The notes under the pieces: generated by a model
Databases searched by the model: none
Seen by the model: the letters and a program-made list of their open reading frames with translations, nothing else
Told to the model about the DNA's origin: nothing
Assembly: GCA_003010405.1 (NCBI GenBank)
Contig: PJLO01000006.1
Span: 62,001-126,000 of the forward strand
DNA length: 64,000 nt
From: Acidobacteriota bacterium
GTDB taxonomy: Bacteria; Acidobacteriota; Terriglobia; Terriglobales; Acidobacteriaceae
Reading direction: 5' to 3'
Translations under genes and position numbers: made by a program
Part shown: piece after piece, positions 9,117 to 15,851 of the stretch
How the letters are laid out: the number at the start of each line of letters is the position of its first letter
Position numbering within the stretch: position 1 is the first letter of the stretch

Positions 9117-10154
9117 ATGGGATTTCTTTGGTTCGCGATTATTTCCGTCATGCTGACCGGATACGTCATTCTGGACGGCTTTGATCTCGGTGCCGGTGCG
9201 CTGCATCTTTTCCTCGCGCGCACGGACGGTGAGCGCAAGCAGATCATCCGTTCGATCGGTCCTGTTTGGGACGGCAACGAGGTCTGGCTGCTGGCGACCG
9301 GCGCGGTGCTCTACTTTGTTTTTCCACAGCTCTATGCATCCAGTTTCAGTGGTTTTTATCTGCCTTTGATGATAGTCCTCTGGCTTCTGATGCTGCGCGC
9401 GATTGGGCTGGAATTCCGTACGCATATCAACGATCCCATTTGGGCCAGCTTCTTTGACGGTATCTTTTCGATTGGTAGCCTGCTTCTGGCGATTTTTTAT
9501 GGAGCTGCGCTGGGGAATGTGGTGCGAGGACTGCCTCTCGGACCGAATCACTATTTCTTCCTCCCGCTTTGGACCAACTGGAATGTCGGCGCGCATCCTG
9601 GCGTTCTCGACTGGTACACCGTTCTCTCGGGAGTGGTTGCGCTGGTTGCTCTTTCAGTTCATGGCGCCAACTACATTGTTGTAAAAACCGAGGGCGCGCT
9701 GAACGAGAGAGCCCGTAAAACCTCGCTGGTGCTGACCCCCGTTCTGTTTCTGCTCACGTTAGTTAGCCTGATCGCCACGCTTTCCATTCATCCCAACCTG
9801 CTCGCCAACTACAACGCGCTGCCGATTGGATATCTGATCCCCGTTCTGGTCTTTGCCAGTCTGGTCGCGGTCTTTGTCTTCCAGAAAGGAAGGAAGGAAG
9901 TTGCAGCTTTTGTTTGCGGAGCCTTGTATTTGGCCTTCATGCTGGTGGGAGCGGTTTACTCGCTCTATCCGGTGATTCTTCCGGCGATCGATCCGCAGTT
10001 CAGCCTGACGGTTCAGAACTCGATCACCTCCAGCTATGCGCTGCGGGTTGGGTTCCGCTGGTGGGTCATTGGCATCTTCGCAGCGTTAGGGTATTTCACC
10101 GTTCTTTACCGCATGTTCCGCGGTAAAGTGGCGGTGGCAGACGATGACAACTAA
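9117..10154 (+). CDS. cydB: Cytochrome bd ubiquinol oxidase subunit II
   Basis: Second membrane subunit of the bd oxidase, 345 residues. It begins MGFLWFAIISVMLTGYVIL, followed by DGFDLGAG and PVWDGNEVWLLATGAVLYF, all conserved in CydB. About eight or nine hydrophobic helices are visible. The start overlaps the end of cydA by only a short gap, so the two are translated together. No small cydX-like ORF was recognised downstream; the next 90 bases hold a promoter for an outer-membrane protein gene. Confidence 0.96.
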   Translation: MGFLWFAIISVMLTGYVILDGFDLGAGALHLFLARTDGERKQIIRSIGPVWDGNEVWLLATGAVLYFVFPQLYASSFSGFYLPLMIVLWLLMLRAIGLEFRTHINDPIWASFFDGIFSIGSLLLAIFYGAALGNVVRGLPLGPNHYFFLPLWTNWNVGAHPGVLDWYTVLSGVVALVALSVHGANYIVVKTEGALNERARKTSLVLTPVLFLLTLVSLIATLSIHPNLLANYNALPIGYLIPVLVFASLVAVFVFQKGRKEVAAFVCGALYLAFMLVGAVYSLYPVILPAIDPQFSLTVQNSITSSYALRVGFRWWVIGIFAALGYFTVLYRMFRGKVAVADDDN

Positions 10155-10181
10155 GTGTTATAGCGTAAAGTGCAGCGCGTC

Positions 10182-10190
10182 TGATATAAT
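10182..10190 (+). promoter_or_regulatory. Extended -10 promoter for the 10265 barrel gene
   Basis: TGA followed by a perfect TATAAT (10185-10190) forms an extended -10 element. The -35 position is weak, which fits an extended -10 promoter. The predicted start is near 10197, leaving a leader of about 68 bases. Confidence 0.55.
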
Positions 10191-10230
10191 CCGGTTCTCG
10201 GTGTACAACTGTTGTTTGACTTAATGTTCG

Positions 10231-10250
10231 AGGCCACCATCTGGTGGCTT
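10231..10250 (+). promoter_or_regulatory. 5'-leader hairpin directly before the ribosome binding site
   Basis: GCCACC-ATCT-GGTGGC is a perfect six-pair stem, extendable to eight pairs with AG/TT. It ends immediately before GGAGGAGG. It could stabilise the mRNA or influence ribosome access. Confidence 0.45.
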
Positions 10251-10264
10251 GGAGGAGGCTACAC

Positions 10265-10840
10265 TTGCGCAAGCTTGTTTCGATAGTACTGACTCTTTTT
10301 GTGCTCAGCTTTGTTGCCATGGCAGAGAATTTGCCCCAGAATGAGGTCTTTGGTGGCTTCAGCCATCTGAGCGTTGACACCCATAACCTGCCCCCCATGA
10401 TAGGGGAGGGTTATAGCAACCCGGCGATCGGCCTGAATGGCTGGGAAGGTGCCTTTACCCACTTCTTCAACAAGAATGTTGGCGTGACCGCCGATTTCTC
10501 CGGCTTCTATGGTTCACCGCAATTTCTTGGGGTTAGCAATTTGGACAGCAAGCTTCACACCTTTATGGCTGGTCCTACGGTTGCCATTGCTCGTGACAAG
10601 ACCATTAGCGGCTTTGGCCATGCTCTGTTCGGTGGTTCGACTCTCAGCCTTGGCTCCGGGGAGTACACCGATAGAGCGTTTTCCCTGGCCATCGGTGGAG
10701 GTCTTGACGCCAAGGTAAACAAGAAGTTCTCGGTTCGCATCGTCCAGATTGACTATCTGCACAGCAACTATAACGTGGCGGGGTATGCCTCGACCCAGAA
10801 CAATCTTCGCTTCGCGACCGGCTTGATCTACAAGTTCTAA
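10265..10840 (+). CDS. Small outer-membrane beta-barrel protein
   Basis: Secreted protein of 191 residues, probably an OmpA/OmpX-like barrel. A signal peptide (about residues 1-22, with the run VSIVLTLFVLSFVAMA) precedes a mature part rich in alternating polar/aromatic strands, such as EVFGGFSHLSV and FATGLIYKF. It ends in phenylalanine, the usual C-terminal barrel signal. I chose the TTG at 10265 because GGAGGAGG lies five bases upstream; the GTG at 10244 would add seven residues ahead of the signal peptide. It has its own promoter and terminator. Function is unknown. Confidence 0.75.
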   Translation: MRKLVSIVLTLFVLSFVAMAENLPQNEVFGGFSHLSVDTHNLPPMIGEGYSNPAIGLNGWEGAFTHFFNKNVGVTADFSGFYGSPQFLGVSNLDSKLHTFMAGPTVAIARDKTISGFGHALFGGSTLSLGSGEYTDRAFSLAIGGGLDAKVNKKFSVRIVQIDYLHSNYNVAGYASTQNNLRFATGLIYKF

Positions 10841-10858
10841 GCGCCAGCTGTCGTTGGA

Positions 10859-10887
10859 AAAGGGGTACCCGGAAGGGTACCCCTTTT
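10859..10887 (+). terminator. Rho-independent terminator of the 10265 barrel gene
   Basis: AAAGGGGTACCC-GGAA-GGGTACCCCTTTT is a perfect inverted repeat ending in a T tract, 18 bases after the stop codon. Confidence 0.92.
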
Positions 10888-11041
10888 TGCGGTAGGTGGT
10901 GGAAATTTACCGCTCAATTTAAGCGTTGCATATTCGTGTAGTACGGTCGATGTTCGGCGCTGTTGCCGATTCCTTTGATGTCTAAGGTTAGTATCTTAGG
11001 TCCTGGGTCTTGCGTCGGCCGTCAGATATGGCGATTACCAC

Positions 11042-11065
11042 AAAGACCGCTTTCGGGCGGCCTTT
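11042..11065 (+). terminator. Orphan terminator of the barrel-array type
   Basis: AAAG-a-CCGC pairs with GCGG-c-CTTT, with one mismatch. The CGCTTTCGGGCGGCCTTT core matches the terminators behind the three paralogues at 12261, 13549 and 14846. No paralogue lies upstream of it; the preceding gene has its own, different terminator. Confidence 0.6.
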
Positions 11066-11127
11066 CACCTTTTATCCCTGTGCAGTTCTTTCATGTATCG
11101 ATGGGTTCATATATGGGTTCCCAAAGA

Positions 11128-11156
11128 CTGACAATTCAGGTGATTACTTGTAAGAT
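11128..11156 (+). promoter_or_regulatory. Promoter of barrel paralogue 1
   Basis: CTGACA (11128-11133), a 17-base spacer, then TAAGAT (11151-11156). The same layout recurs before paralogues 2 and 3, with spacer sequence GGTGATTAC/GGTGAGTAC also conserved, which supports it as a real promoter. Confidence 0.6.
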
Positions 11157-11211
11157 GGCTCGAATACAGGAAAAATAGTCGCCCCGAGGCGGATCAGGAC
11201 GGCGCAATTAA

Positions 11212-11331
11212 ATGGACAAGATGCTACCCCGCTTTTTGTTTTTTGCGGGCGCAGCATTGTTGGCCTACCCCTCCATGGCCTTACTGCGCGAAGAATACCT
11301 AAGCTTTATTAGGAGAGTTGCAACAGAATGA
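11212..11331 (+). CDS. Short upstream ORF coupled to barrel paralogue 1
   Basis: ATG at 11212 opens a 39-codon frame with a hydrophobic stretch (MLPRFLFFAGAALLAYPSMA). Its TGA overlaps the ATG of the next gene (ATGA at 11328). The ribosome binding site is weak. Shorter, similarly placed ORFs occur before paralogues 2 (12397) and 3 (13688). It may be a translated leader or simply a decayed region; no function is recognised. Confidence 0.3.
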   Translation: MDKMLPRFLFFAGAALLAYPSMALLREEYLSFIRRVATE

Positions 11332-12239
11332 ACGTTAAAAAGCTCTTGATTGCTTTCAGTCTTTTTGTGGTCGCCGCATCTACGCAGTCCACTTTTGCGC
11401 AGGGGCTGAACTGGGAAGGACAGACCGGCGCGGTTCTTACGCCCTTCGCCTATACCGCTGCATCGCCTGCACACAAGTTCGGCAAACCGGAGGTTGCATT
11501 CCACTACCTGAACGCGGGTAACGTGATCGGCAACGACTATCAGTTTTCTATCACCGAAGGTTTTGGCAAGCGCTTTGAAGCCGGTCTTACACAGTCATTC
11601 AGCTCTGGCGGTAAAACTGGCCTGAGCCCTGTCTTTGCCGGAGGATACAGCACACTTCACGGCAAACTGACGGTTGTGCCTGAAAACGTTAAGAAGACCA
11701 AATGGGTTCCGGCCATCGCTGTTGGCGCAGTCGGTCGCTTCGATAATCATCGCGTAAACTGGTATTTGACAGCTCCTTATGCCGGGCCTGGATATCCAAC
11801 TGAGACCAGCGGCGATTTCTATATTGTTGCGACTAAGACCATCACTCAGCTGAAGGTTCCCATAATCTTGAACTTTGGCGAAAAGCTCACGAACGCCTCG
11901 ATCAGTGGCGTCATCGGCCAGGCCGGAAACGGAATGAATACAGATCAGCGCTGGCAGGGACGCCTGTTCGGTGCCGCTGCCTTTGCCATTAAGGGACCAG
12001 CAAAGTCTGTACTTGCCTTCGGTTCGGAAGCTGCTCAGCAGCCCCGTTATGTTCAGCCTCTCGGAAACATAGCTACAATTCCGACTACGCTAAGCTACTT
12101 CATCAGCGTGATCCCGCATATGGAAGGTTCGCCGCTGAGATTCGATGTCGCCGTTATACAGGCTGCCGGAAAGATTAATCCGGAATTGGATCTGAACGTT
12201 CGCGCTCGCGTCGGTGCAGGTGTCTCCTACCACTTCTAA
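11328..12239 (+). CDS. Secreted outer-membrane barrel-like protein, paralogue 1
   Basis: Protein of 303 residues with signal peptide MNVKKLLIAFSLFVVAASTQ and a predicted cut after TFA. The mature part starts GLNWEGQTGAVLTPFAY and has many short amphipathic strands. It ends VGAGVSYHF, with the terminal Phe expected of outer-membrane barrels. It is the shortest and most divergent of three tandem paralogues. Shared blocks include SITEGFGKRFEAG, AGNGMNTDQRWQGRLFG and IPHMEGSPLRFDVAV. It lacks the acidic LEDDHP-type segment after the signal peptide. I do not recognise a named family with certainty. Promoter, upstream ORF and terminator are repeated with the gene. Confidence 0.75.
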   Translation: MNVKKLLIAFSLFVVAASTQSTFAQGLNWEGQTGAVLTPFAYTAASPAHKFGKPEVAFHYLNAGNVIGNDYQFSITEGFGKRFEAGLTQSFSSGGKTGLSPVFAGGYSTLHGKLTVVPENVKKTKWVPAIAVGAVGRFDNHRVNWYLTAPYAGPGYPTETSGDFYIVATKTITQLKVPIILNFGEKLTNASISGVIGQAGNGMNTDQRWQGRLFGAAAFAIKGPAKSVLAFGSEAAQQPRYVQPLGNIATIPTTLSYFISVIPHMEGSPLRFDVAVIQAAGKINPELDLNVRARVGAGVSYHF

Positions 12240-12260
12240 GCCTGGGATTTTACAGTGCTA

Positions 12261-12286
12261 CATAGGCCGCTTTCGAGCGGCCTATG
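12261..12286 (+). terminator. Terminator of barrel paralogue 1
   Basis: CATAGGCCGC-TTTCGA-GCGGCCTATG forms a perfect ten-pair stem 21 bases after the stop codon. The following T-rich run is short (GTTTTAC). Confidence 0.75.
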
Positions 12287-12332
12287 ACGTTTTACATCTG
12301 TGCAGTTTCTGTGGTGTCTGCGTTCATTAAGG

Positions 12333-12361
12333 ATGACAACTGGGTGATTACGTTGTAAGAT
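12333..12361 (+). promoter_or_regulatory. Promoter of barrel paralogue 2
   Basis: ATGACA (12333-12338), 17-base spacer, TAAGAT (12356-12361). It aligns with the promoters of paralogues 1 and 3. Confidence 0.6.
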
Positions 12362-12396
12362 GCGGCGGCGCAGAAAATGAGGCCCACAGTACGAGG

Positions 12397-12453
12397 ATGG
12401 CTCCACGGGCGTTAGTGCGTGTTGAGGTGGTTTTTTGTGACCGCAGCAAGTAA
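12397..12453 (+). other. Short upstream ORF before barrel paralogue 2
   Basis: ATG GCT CCA opens an 18-codon frame ending in TAA at 12451, preceded by ACGAGG. It lies at the same place as the 11212 and 13688 ORFs. Sequence around its end (GTTTTTTGTGACCGCAGCAAG) aligns with the other two copies. Coding status is unproven. Confidence 0.2.
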
Positions 12454-12514
12454 GCAGGGTGATCCCCGATGGGCTTGCCGCGAAGTACAAAACTCTTGGG
12501 AAAGCCGCACAAAA

Positions 12515-13516
12515 ATGAACAGTAGAAAGCTCTTGATTTCTCTGAGTCTCTTTGTAATCACCGCTTTTACGCAGTCCGCGTTTGCAGCATCGTTAGAAGA
12601 CGACCACCCGATAACGCACGGGCTCAACTGGGACGGACAGACCGGCGGAGTGCTTGTGCCAATTGCCATGCCCGTTCCGTCGCCTGCAGGCAAATTTGGT
12701 AAACCTGCAGTCAAGTTCAATTATTGGAACGGCGGTCCAGTGTTGGGCAATTTTTATAATGTGTCCATCACCGAAGGATGGGGCAAGCGATTTGAATTCG
12801 GTTTTACCGAACAATTCAACTCGGCAGGTGGCCATCCCCTTAGCTTCCTCTCTTATGGCTCATACAGCACCTTTCACGGTAAATTCATGATTGTGCCTGA
12901 TAGCTTTAAGAAGAAGGTTAGCTGGCTTCCCGACGTCGCGATTGGTGCAGTCGGCCGCTTCGGCGACAAGCACGGGGACTGGGCTGTGATGTCGTTCCTT
13001 AATCAGAACCCTCACTGGGGCACACAGCCGAACGGCGATTTCTATGTTGTCGCTACCAAGCTCCAAAGACTGAAGAAGAATCTCTATGGTGGATTGGTCT
13101 TTGGCGACAAGGTCTCCAATGCCGTGGCTGATGGCCTTCCTGGCTCAGCCGGAAACGGTGTAAATGCAACCAAGCAGCGTTGGCAGGGACTCATGTTTGG
13201 TGGCGCTGCTTTTCTGGTCCCTGGACCCGCGCAGTCTAGGATTTTGTTTGCCGGGGAATTTACTCAGGAGCCCCATTACATTCAGCCCTTCGGAAACTTG
13301 AGCTCGGCTAAGACTTCGACGGCCTATGGCATTCGCTTTTACCCGCACATGGAAGGCTATCCGTTGCAAATTGATGTTGGCGTTCTCCTGGCTGCCGGAC
13401 AGCTCATTGCTCCCGGAAAGCTCGCGCTGGCGCCCAAAGGGGTTGACGTTGACGCGCGCTCTCGCGTGGGATTTGGCATTACCTACCACTTCAACGGGAA
13501 AAACCCCGGCCTCTGA
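12515..13516 (+). CDS. Secreted outer-membrane barrel-like protein, paralogue 2
   Basis: Protein of 333 residues with signal peptide MNSRKLLISLSLFVITAFTQ and a predicted cut near AFA. After a short SLEDDHPITH segment, the mature part has GLNWDGQTGGVLVP, FNYWNGGPVLGNFYNVSIT, NPHWGTQPNGDFYVVATK, AGNGVNATKQRWQGLMFGG and YPHMEGYPLQIDVGVLLA. The C-terminus VGFGITYHFNGKNPGL extends beyond the usual terminal aromatic. The ATG at 12515 fits the signal peptide and matches paralogue 3; an upstream in-frame start would place 32 unrelated residues first. It is clearly closer to paralogue 3 than to 1. Function is unknown; an outer-membrane or periplasmic location is inferred. Confidence 0.75.
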   Translation: MNSRKLLISLSLFVITAFTQSAFAASLEDDHPITHGLNWDGQTGGVLVPIAMPVPSPAGKFGKPAVKFNYWNGGPVLGNFYNVSITEGWGKRFEFGFTEQFNSAGGHPLSFLSYGSYSTFHGKFMIVPDSFKKKVSWLPDVAIGAVGRFGDKHGDWAVMSFLNQNPHWGTQPNGDFYVVATKLQRLKKNLYGGLVFGDKVSNAVADGLPGSAGNGVNATKQRWQGLMFGGAAFLVPGPAQSRILFAGEFTQEPHYIQPFGNLSSAKTSTAYGIRFYPHMEGYPLQIDVGVLLAAGQLIAPGKLALAPKGVDVDARSRVGFGITYHFNGKNPGL

Positions 13517-13548
13517 ATCAAATCGGGAAACTTTAAGCTTAAAAACGG

Positions 13549-13568
13549 AGGCCGCTTTCGGGCGGCCT
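13549..13568 (+). terminator. Terminator of barrel paralogue 2
   Basis: AGGCCGC-TTTCGG-GCGGCCT hairpin followed by TTGACCTTTT. It belongs to the same family as the hairpins at 11042, 12261 and 14846. Confidence 0.8.
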
Positions 13569-13620
13569 TTGACCTTTTCATAACGGCGCATTTCCTTCGG
13601 TTATCTGCGCTCGTTCAAGC

Positions 13621-13650
13621 ATGACAACCGGGGTGAGTACGTTGTAATAT
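13621..13650 (+). promoter_or_regulatory. Promoter of barrel paralogue 3
   Basis: ATGACA (13621-13626), 18-base spacer, TAATAT (13645-13650). It is the third copy of the array promoter. Confidence 0.6.
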
Positions 13651-13687
13651 GCCTACATACACAGGACTAAGGACCGAGGGATAGAGG

Positions 13688-13732
13688 ATGGCACCAGTCG
13701 CCTTTCATCGCGCCTTTTTGTGGCTGTGGTAG
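13688..13732 (+). other. Short upstream ORF before barrel paralogue 3
   Basis: ATG GCA CCA opens a 14-codon frame (MAPVAFHRAFLWLW) ending in TAG, preceded by TAGAGG. It is the positional equivalent of the ORFs at 11212 and 12397. Coding status is unproven. Confidence 0.2.
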
Positions 13733-13796
13733 CAAGTAGGCTTAACCCAGATCGGGCTTGCCGCGCAGTACTAAACTCTTAGGAAAGCTGCACAAA

Positions 13797-14801
13797 ATGA
13801 AAACTAGAAAGCTTTTGATTGCTTTCAGCCTCTTTGCAATCGCCGCATTTACTCAGCCCGCGGTTGCACAATCATTAGAAAAAGACCACCCTGATACACA
13901 CGGTCTGAACTGGGACGGCGTGACAGGCGGGGTGATGTCGCCAATTGCCTATACCCTTCCGGCGCCCAAACACGGGTTTGGTAAACCTGCGGTCAAGTTC
14001 AACTACTGGAACGGCGGTCCAGTGATCGGCAATTTCTACAATGTGTCCATCACCCAAGGATGGGGCAATCGGGTTGAGTATGGTTATACCCATCAATTCA
14101 ACTCTTCAGGTAACGGTCCATATAGCGCTCTCTCTAAGGGGTCATACACCACGGTTCACGGTAAAGTGCTGATTGTGAATGAGAAGAAGTGGATCCCGGC
14201 CGTTGCTGTTGGTGCGGTTGGCCGCTTTGGCGACAAGCACGGGGATACGAATTGGAATGCGATAGTAAATAATAATCCTCACTGGGGCACACAGCCGAAC
14301 GGCGATTTCTATGTTGTTGCCACCAAGATCAAAAAACTGAACAAGAATCTTGCCATCGGATTGGTCATGGGCGAAATGCTCACCAACGCCGTGGCTCATG
14401 GCCTGCCAGGCGCAGCCGGAAACGGCATAAATAGAAACACGCAGCGCTGGCAGGGAACCATGTTCGGTGGCGGTGGTTTCATGATTCCTGGACCTGCGCA
14501 CTCGAGGATACTGTTTGCCGGGGAATTTATGCAGGAGCCCCATTACATTCAGCCCTTCGGAGACTGGAGTTCGGTTAAGACTTCGACGGCCTATGGTATG
14601 CGCATATATCCGCACCTGGAAGGCTATCCGCTGCAGATTGATGTCGGCGTTCTCCTGGCTGCCGGACAGCTTGTGGCTCCCGGAAAGACCCCGATGATGC
14701 CGAATGGGCTTGACCTTGACTGTCGCTCGCGCGTGGGATTTGGCCTGACCTACCACTTGGATGGAAAAAAAGCCAGCGCCCTCGCAAACAAGAAGCACTG
14801 A
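13797..14801 (+). CDS. Secreted outer-membrane barrel-like protein, paralogue 3
   Basis: Protein of 334 residues with signal peptide MKTRKLLIAFSLFAIAAFTQ and a predicted cut near AVA. The mature part has SLEKDHPDTH, GLNWDGVTGGVMSPIAY, FNYWNGGPVIGNFYNVSIT, NPHWGTQPNGDFYVVATK, QRWQGTMFGG, PHYIQPFGDWSSVKTSTAY and YPHLEGYPLQIDVGVLLAA. The C-terminus VGFGLTYHLDGKKAS carries a basic tail. It is the closest relative of paralogue 2. The start at 13797 keeps the signal peptide at the N-terminus. The gene converges on an SDR gene after its own terminator. Function is unknown. Confidence 0.75.
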   Translation: MKTRKLLIAFSLFAIAAFTQPAVAQSLEKDHPDTHGLNWDGVTGGVMSPIAYTLPAPKHGFGKPAVKFNYWNGGPVIGNFYNVSITQGWGNRVEYGYTHQFNSSGNGPYSALSKGSYTTVHGKVLIVNEKKWIPAVAVGAVGRFGDKHGDTNWNAIVNNNPHWGTQPNGDFYVVATKIKKLNKNLAIGLVMGEMLTNAVAHGLPGAAGNGINRNTQRWQGTMFGGGGFMIPGPAHSRILFAGEFMQEPHYIQPFGDWSSVKTSTAYGMRIYPHLEGYPLQIDVGVLLAAGQLVAPGKTPMMPNGLDLDCRSRVGFGLTYHLDGKKASALANKKH

Positions 14802-14845
14802 GTGAAACCGTAGGATACTTATTCCTAACGCCTTACCGCACAACG

Positions 14846-14867
14846 AAGGCCGCTTTCGAGCGGCCTT
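14846..14867 (+). terminator. Terminator of barrel paralogue 3
   Basis: AAGGCCGC-TTTCGA-GCGGCCTT hairpin followed by TAACTTTT. It sits between convergent paralogue 3 and the SDR gene and may serve both. Confidence 0.8.
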
Positions 14868-14896
14868 TAACTTTTCACACGCGATTCCTTACGTGA

Positions 14897-15619
14897 TCAA
14901 GGTTTTTGCGTCGGCCTCAGGGTGATCTCGCTGATGAATGACTGCGGTTGTTGGGTTACCAGCATGGCAACCGCGTGGGCAACATCGGCGGGAGTTAGCA
15001 TTTTGCTCAGGTCGCGTCCCTCGTGGGACGAGAAATCGGTATTTACCGAGCCGGGGCAAACCACGCTGACACGGACATTGTGGCCTCGCAGTTCCTCTGC
15101 CAACGAGTAGCTAAGGCCGTTTAACCCCCATTTGCTGGCTGCATAGATTGCGCCGCCCGGCAGCGGGTTTTTGCCTGCAAGAGAAGAGATATTGATGATG
15201 TGACCGCTGTGCGCCTCCATCATTGCCGGGGCGAATGCTCGAATTGCGAAGAAAACCCCGCGCAGATTGGTGTTGATTACGCGCTCCCATTCCGCTGCGG
15301 TGCAATCCCATAGCTTCTTTCCGTTCAGTCCCACTCCGGCGCAATTGACGAGAATCTCCGGCGCGCCAAACTGGCTTTGGATCTCGCGGGCGACGCGCTC
15401 GACGTCCGTCTCACTTTCAACGTCGCAGACCTTGGCAACACAGCTCCCTTGCTGCGCCGTAATCCGTTCCATAACAGATTTAAGGGCTTCATCGTTGCGG
15501 CCAAGTATTATCGTCCTCGCTCCCATTTCGGCAAGTTTGAAGGCGATTGCTGCTCCAATGCCACGGCTGCCTCCGGTGATCACTGCGGTTTGTCCAGAGA
15601 TTGAAACGGTTTGGCTCAT
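14897..15619 (-). CDS. SDR-family NAD(P)-dependent oxidoreductase
   Basis: Classical short-chain dehydrogenase of 240 residues, related to 3-oxoacyl-ACP reductases. It has the cofactor motif TGGSRGIGAAIA, the NCAGVG motif, the catalytic serine in NISSLAGK and YAASKWG as the YxxxK pair. The ATG at 15619 is used because AAAGGAG lies upstream and the Rossmann fold starts soon after; a longer frame to 15712 would add 31 residues of non-homologous sequence. Substrate cannot be told from sequence. It is divergent from the TPR-like gene at 15852. Confidence 0.9.
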   Translation of the reverse strand: MSQTVSISGQTAVITGGSRGIGAAIAFKLAEMGARTIILGRNDEALKSVMERITAQQGSCVAKVCDVESETDVERVAREIQSQFGAPEILVNCAGVGLNGKKLWDCTAAEWERVINTNLRGVFFAIRAFAPAMMEAHSGHIINISSLAGKNPLPGGAIYAASKWGLNGLSYSLAEELRGHNVRVSVVCPGSVNTDFSSHEGRDLSKMLTPADVAHAVAMLVTQQPQSFISEITLRPTQKP

Positions 15620-15851
15620 CGGCAGCTCCTTTCGGTAACAGGGAAGGTGTGGCCGAACAGTTATTGTTGGCCGGTGAAACTCTAAAAATGTTTGAGTGTG
15701 CATCCCGCCCACTGGTTTTTAGCTACTTAAATATATTCAGTATGCTTGTCTTCGTTGGCGATGCGTACCTATAATCCGGTCTCAGCGCAACTGGTTGAGT
15801 TGCCTGGATTCATTCGTGATTGAATCCGCAAAGTTTTTAAGGAGCTAGAGA

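Larger units (their letters stand above)
11042..14867 (+). repeat. Tandem array of promoter-gene-terminator units
   Basis: Three units repeat in order: promoter, short upstream ORF, barrel gene, GGCCGC-type terminator. The sequence before each start codon also aligns, for example GGGCTTGCCGCGAAGTAC before paralogue 2 and GGGCTTGCCGCGCAGTAC before 3. A fourth terminator of the same type begins the array. The pattern shows duplication of whole transcription units rather than of coding sequence alone. Confidence 0.8.

Noticed and set aside
10963..11178. 71-codon plus-strand ORF in the gap before the barrel array
   Set aside because: It runs through the orphan terminator and the paralogue 1 promoter and has no ribosome binding site.
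14142..14843. Minus-strand open frame of 233 codons opposite barrel paralogue 3
   Set aside because: Antisense to paralogue 3. A similar antisense frame under paralogue 2 (13145-13591) simply reflects the duplication.
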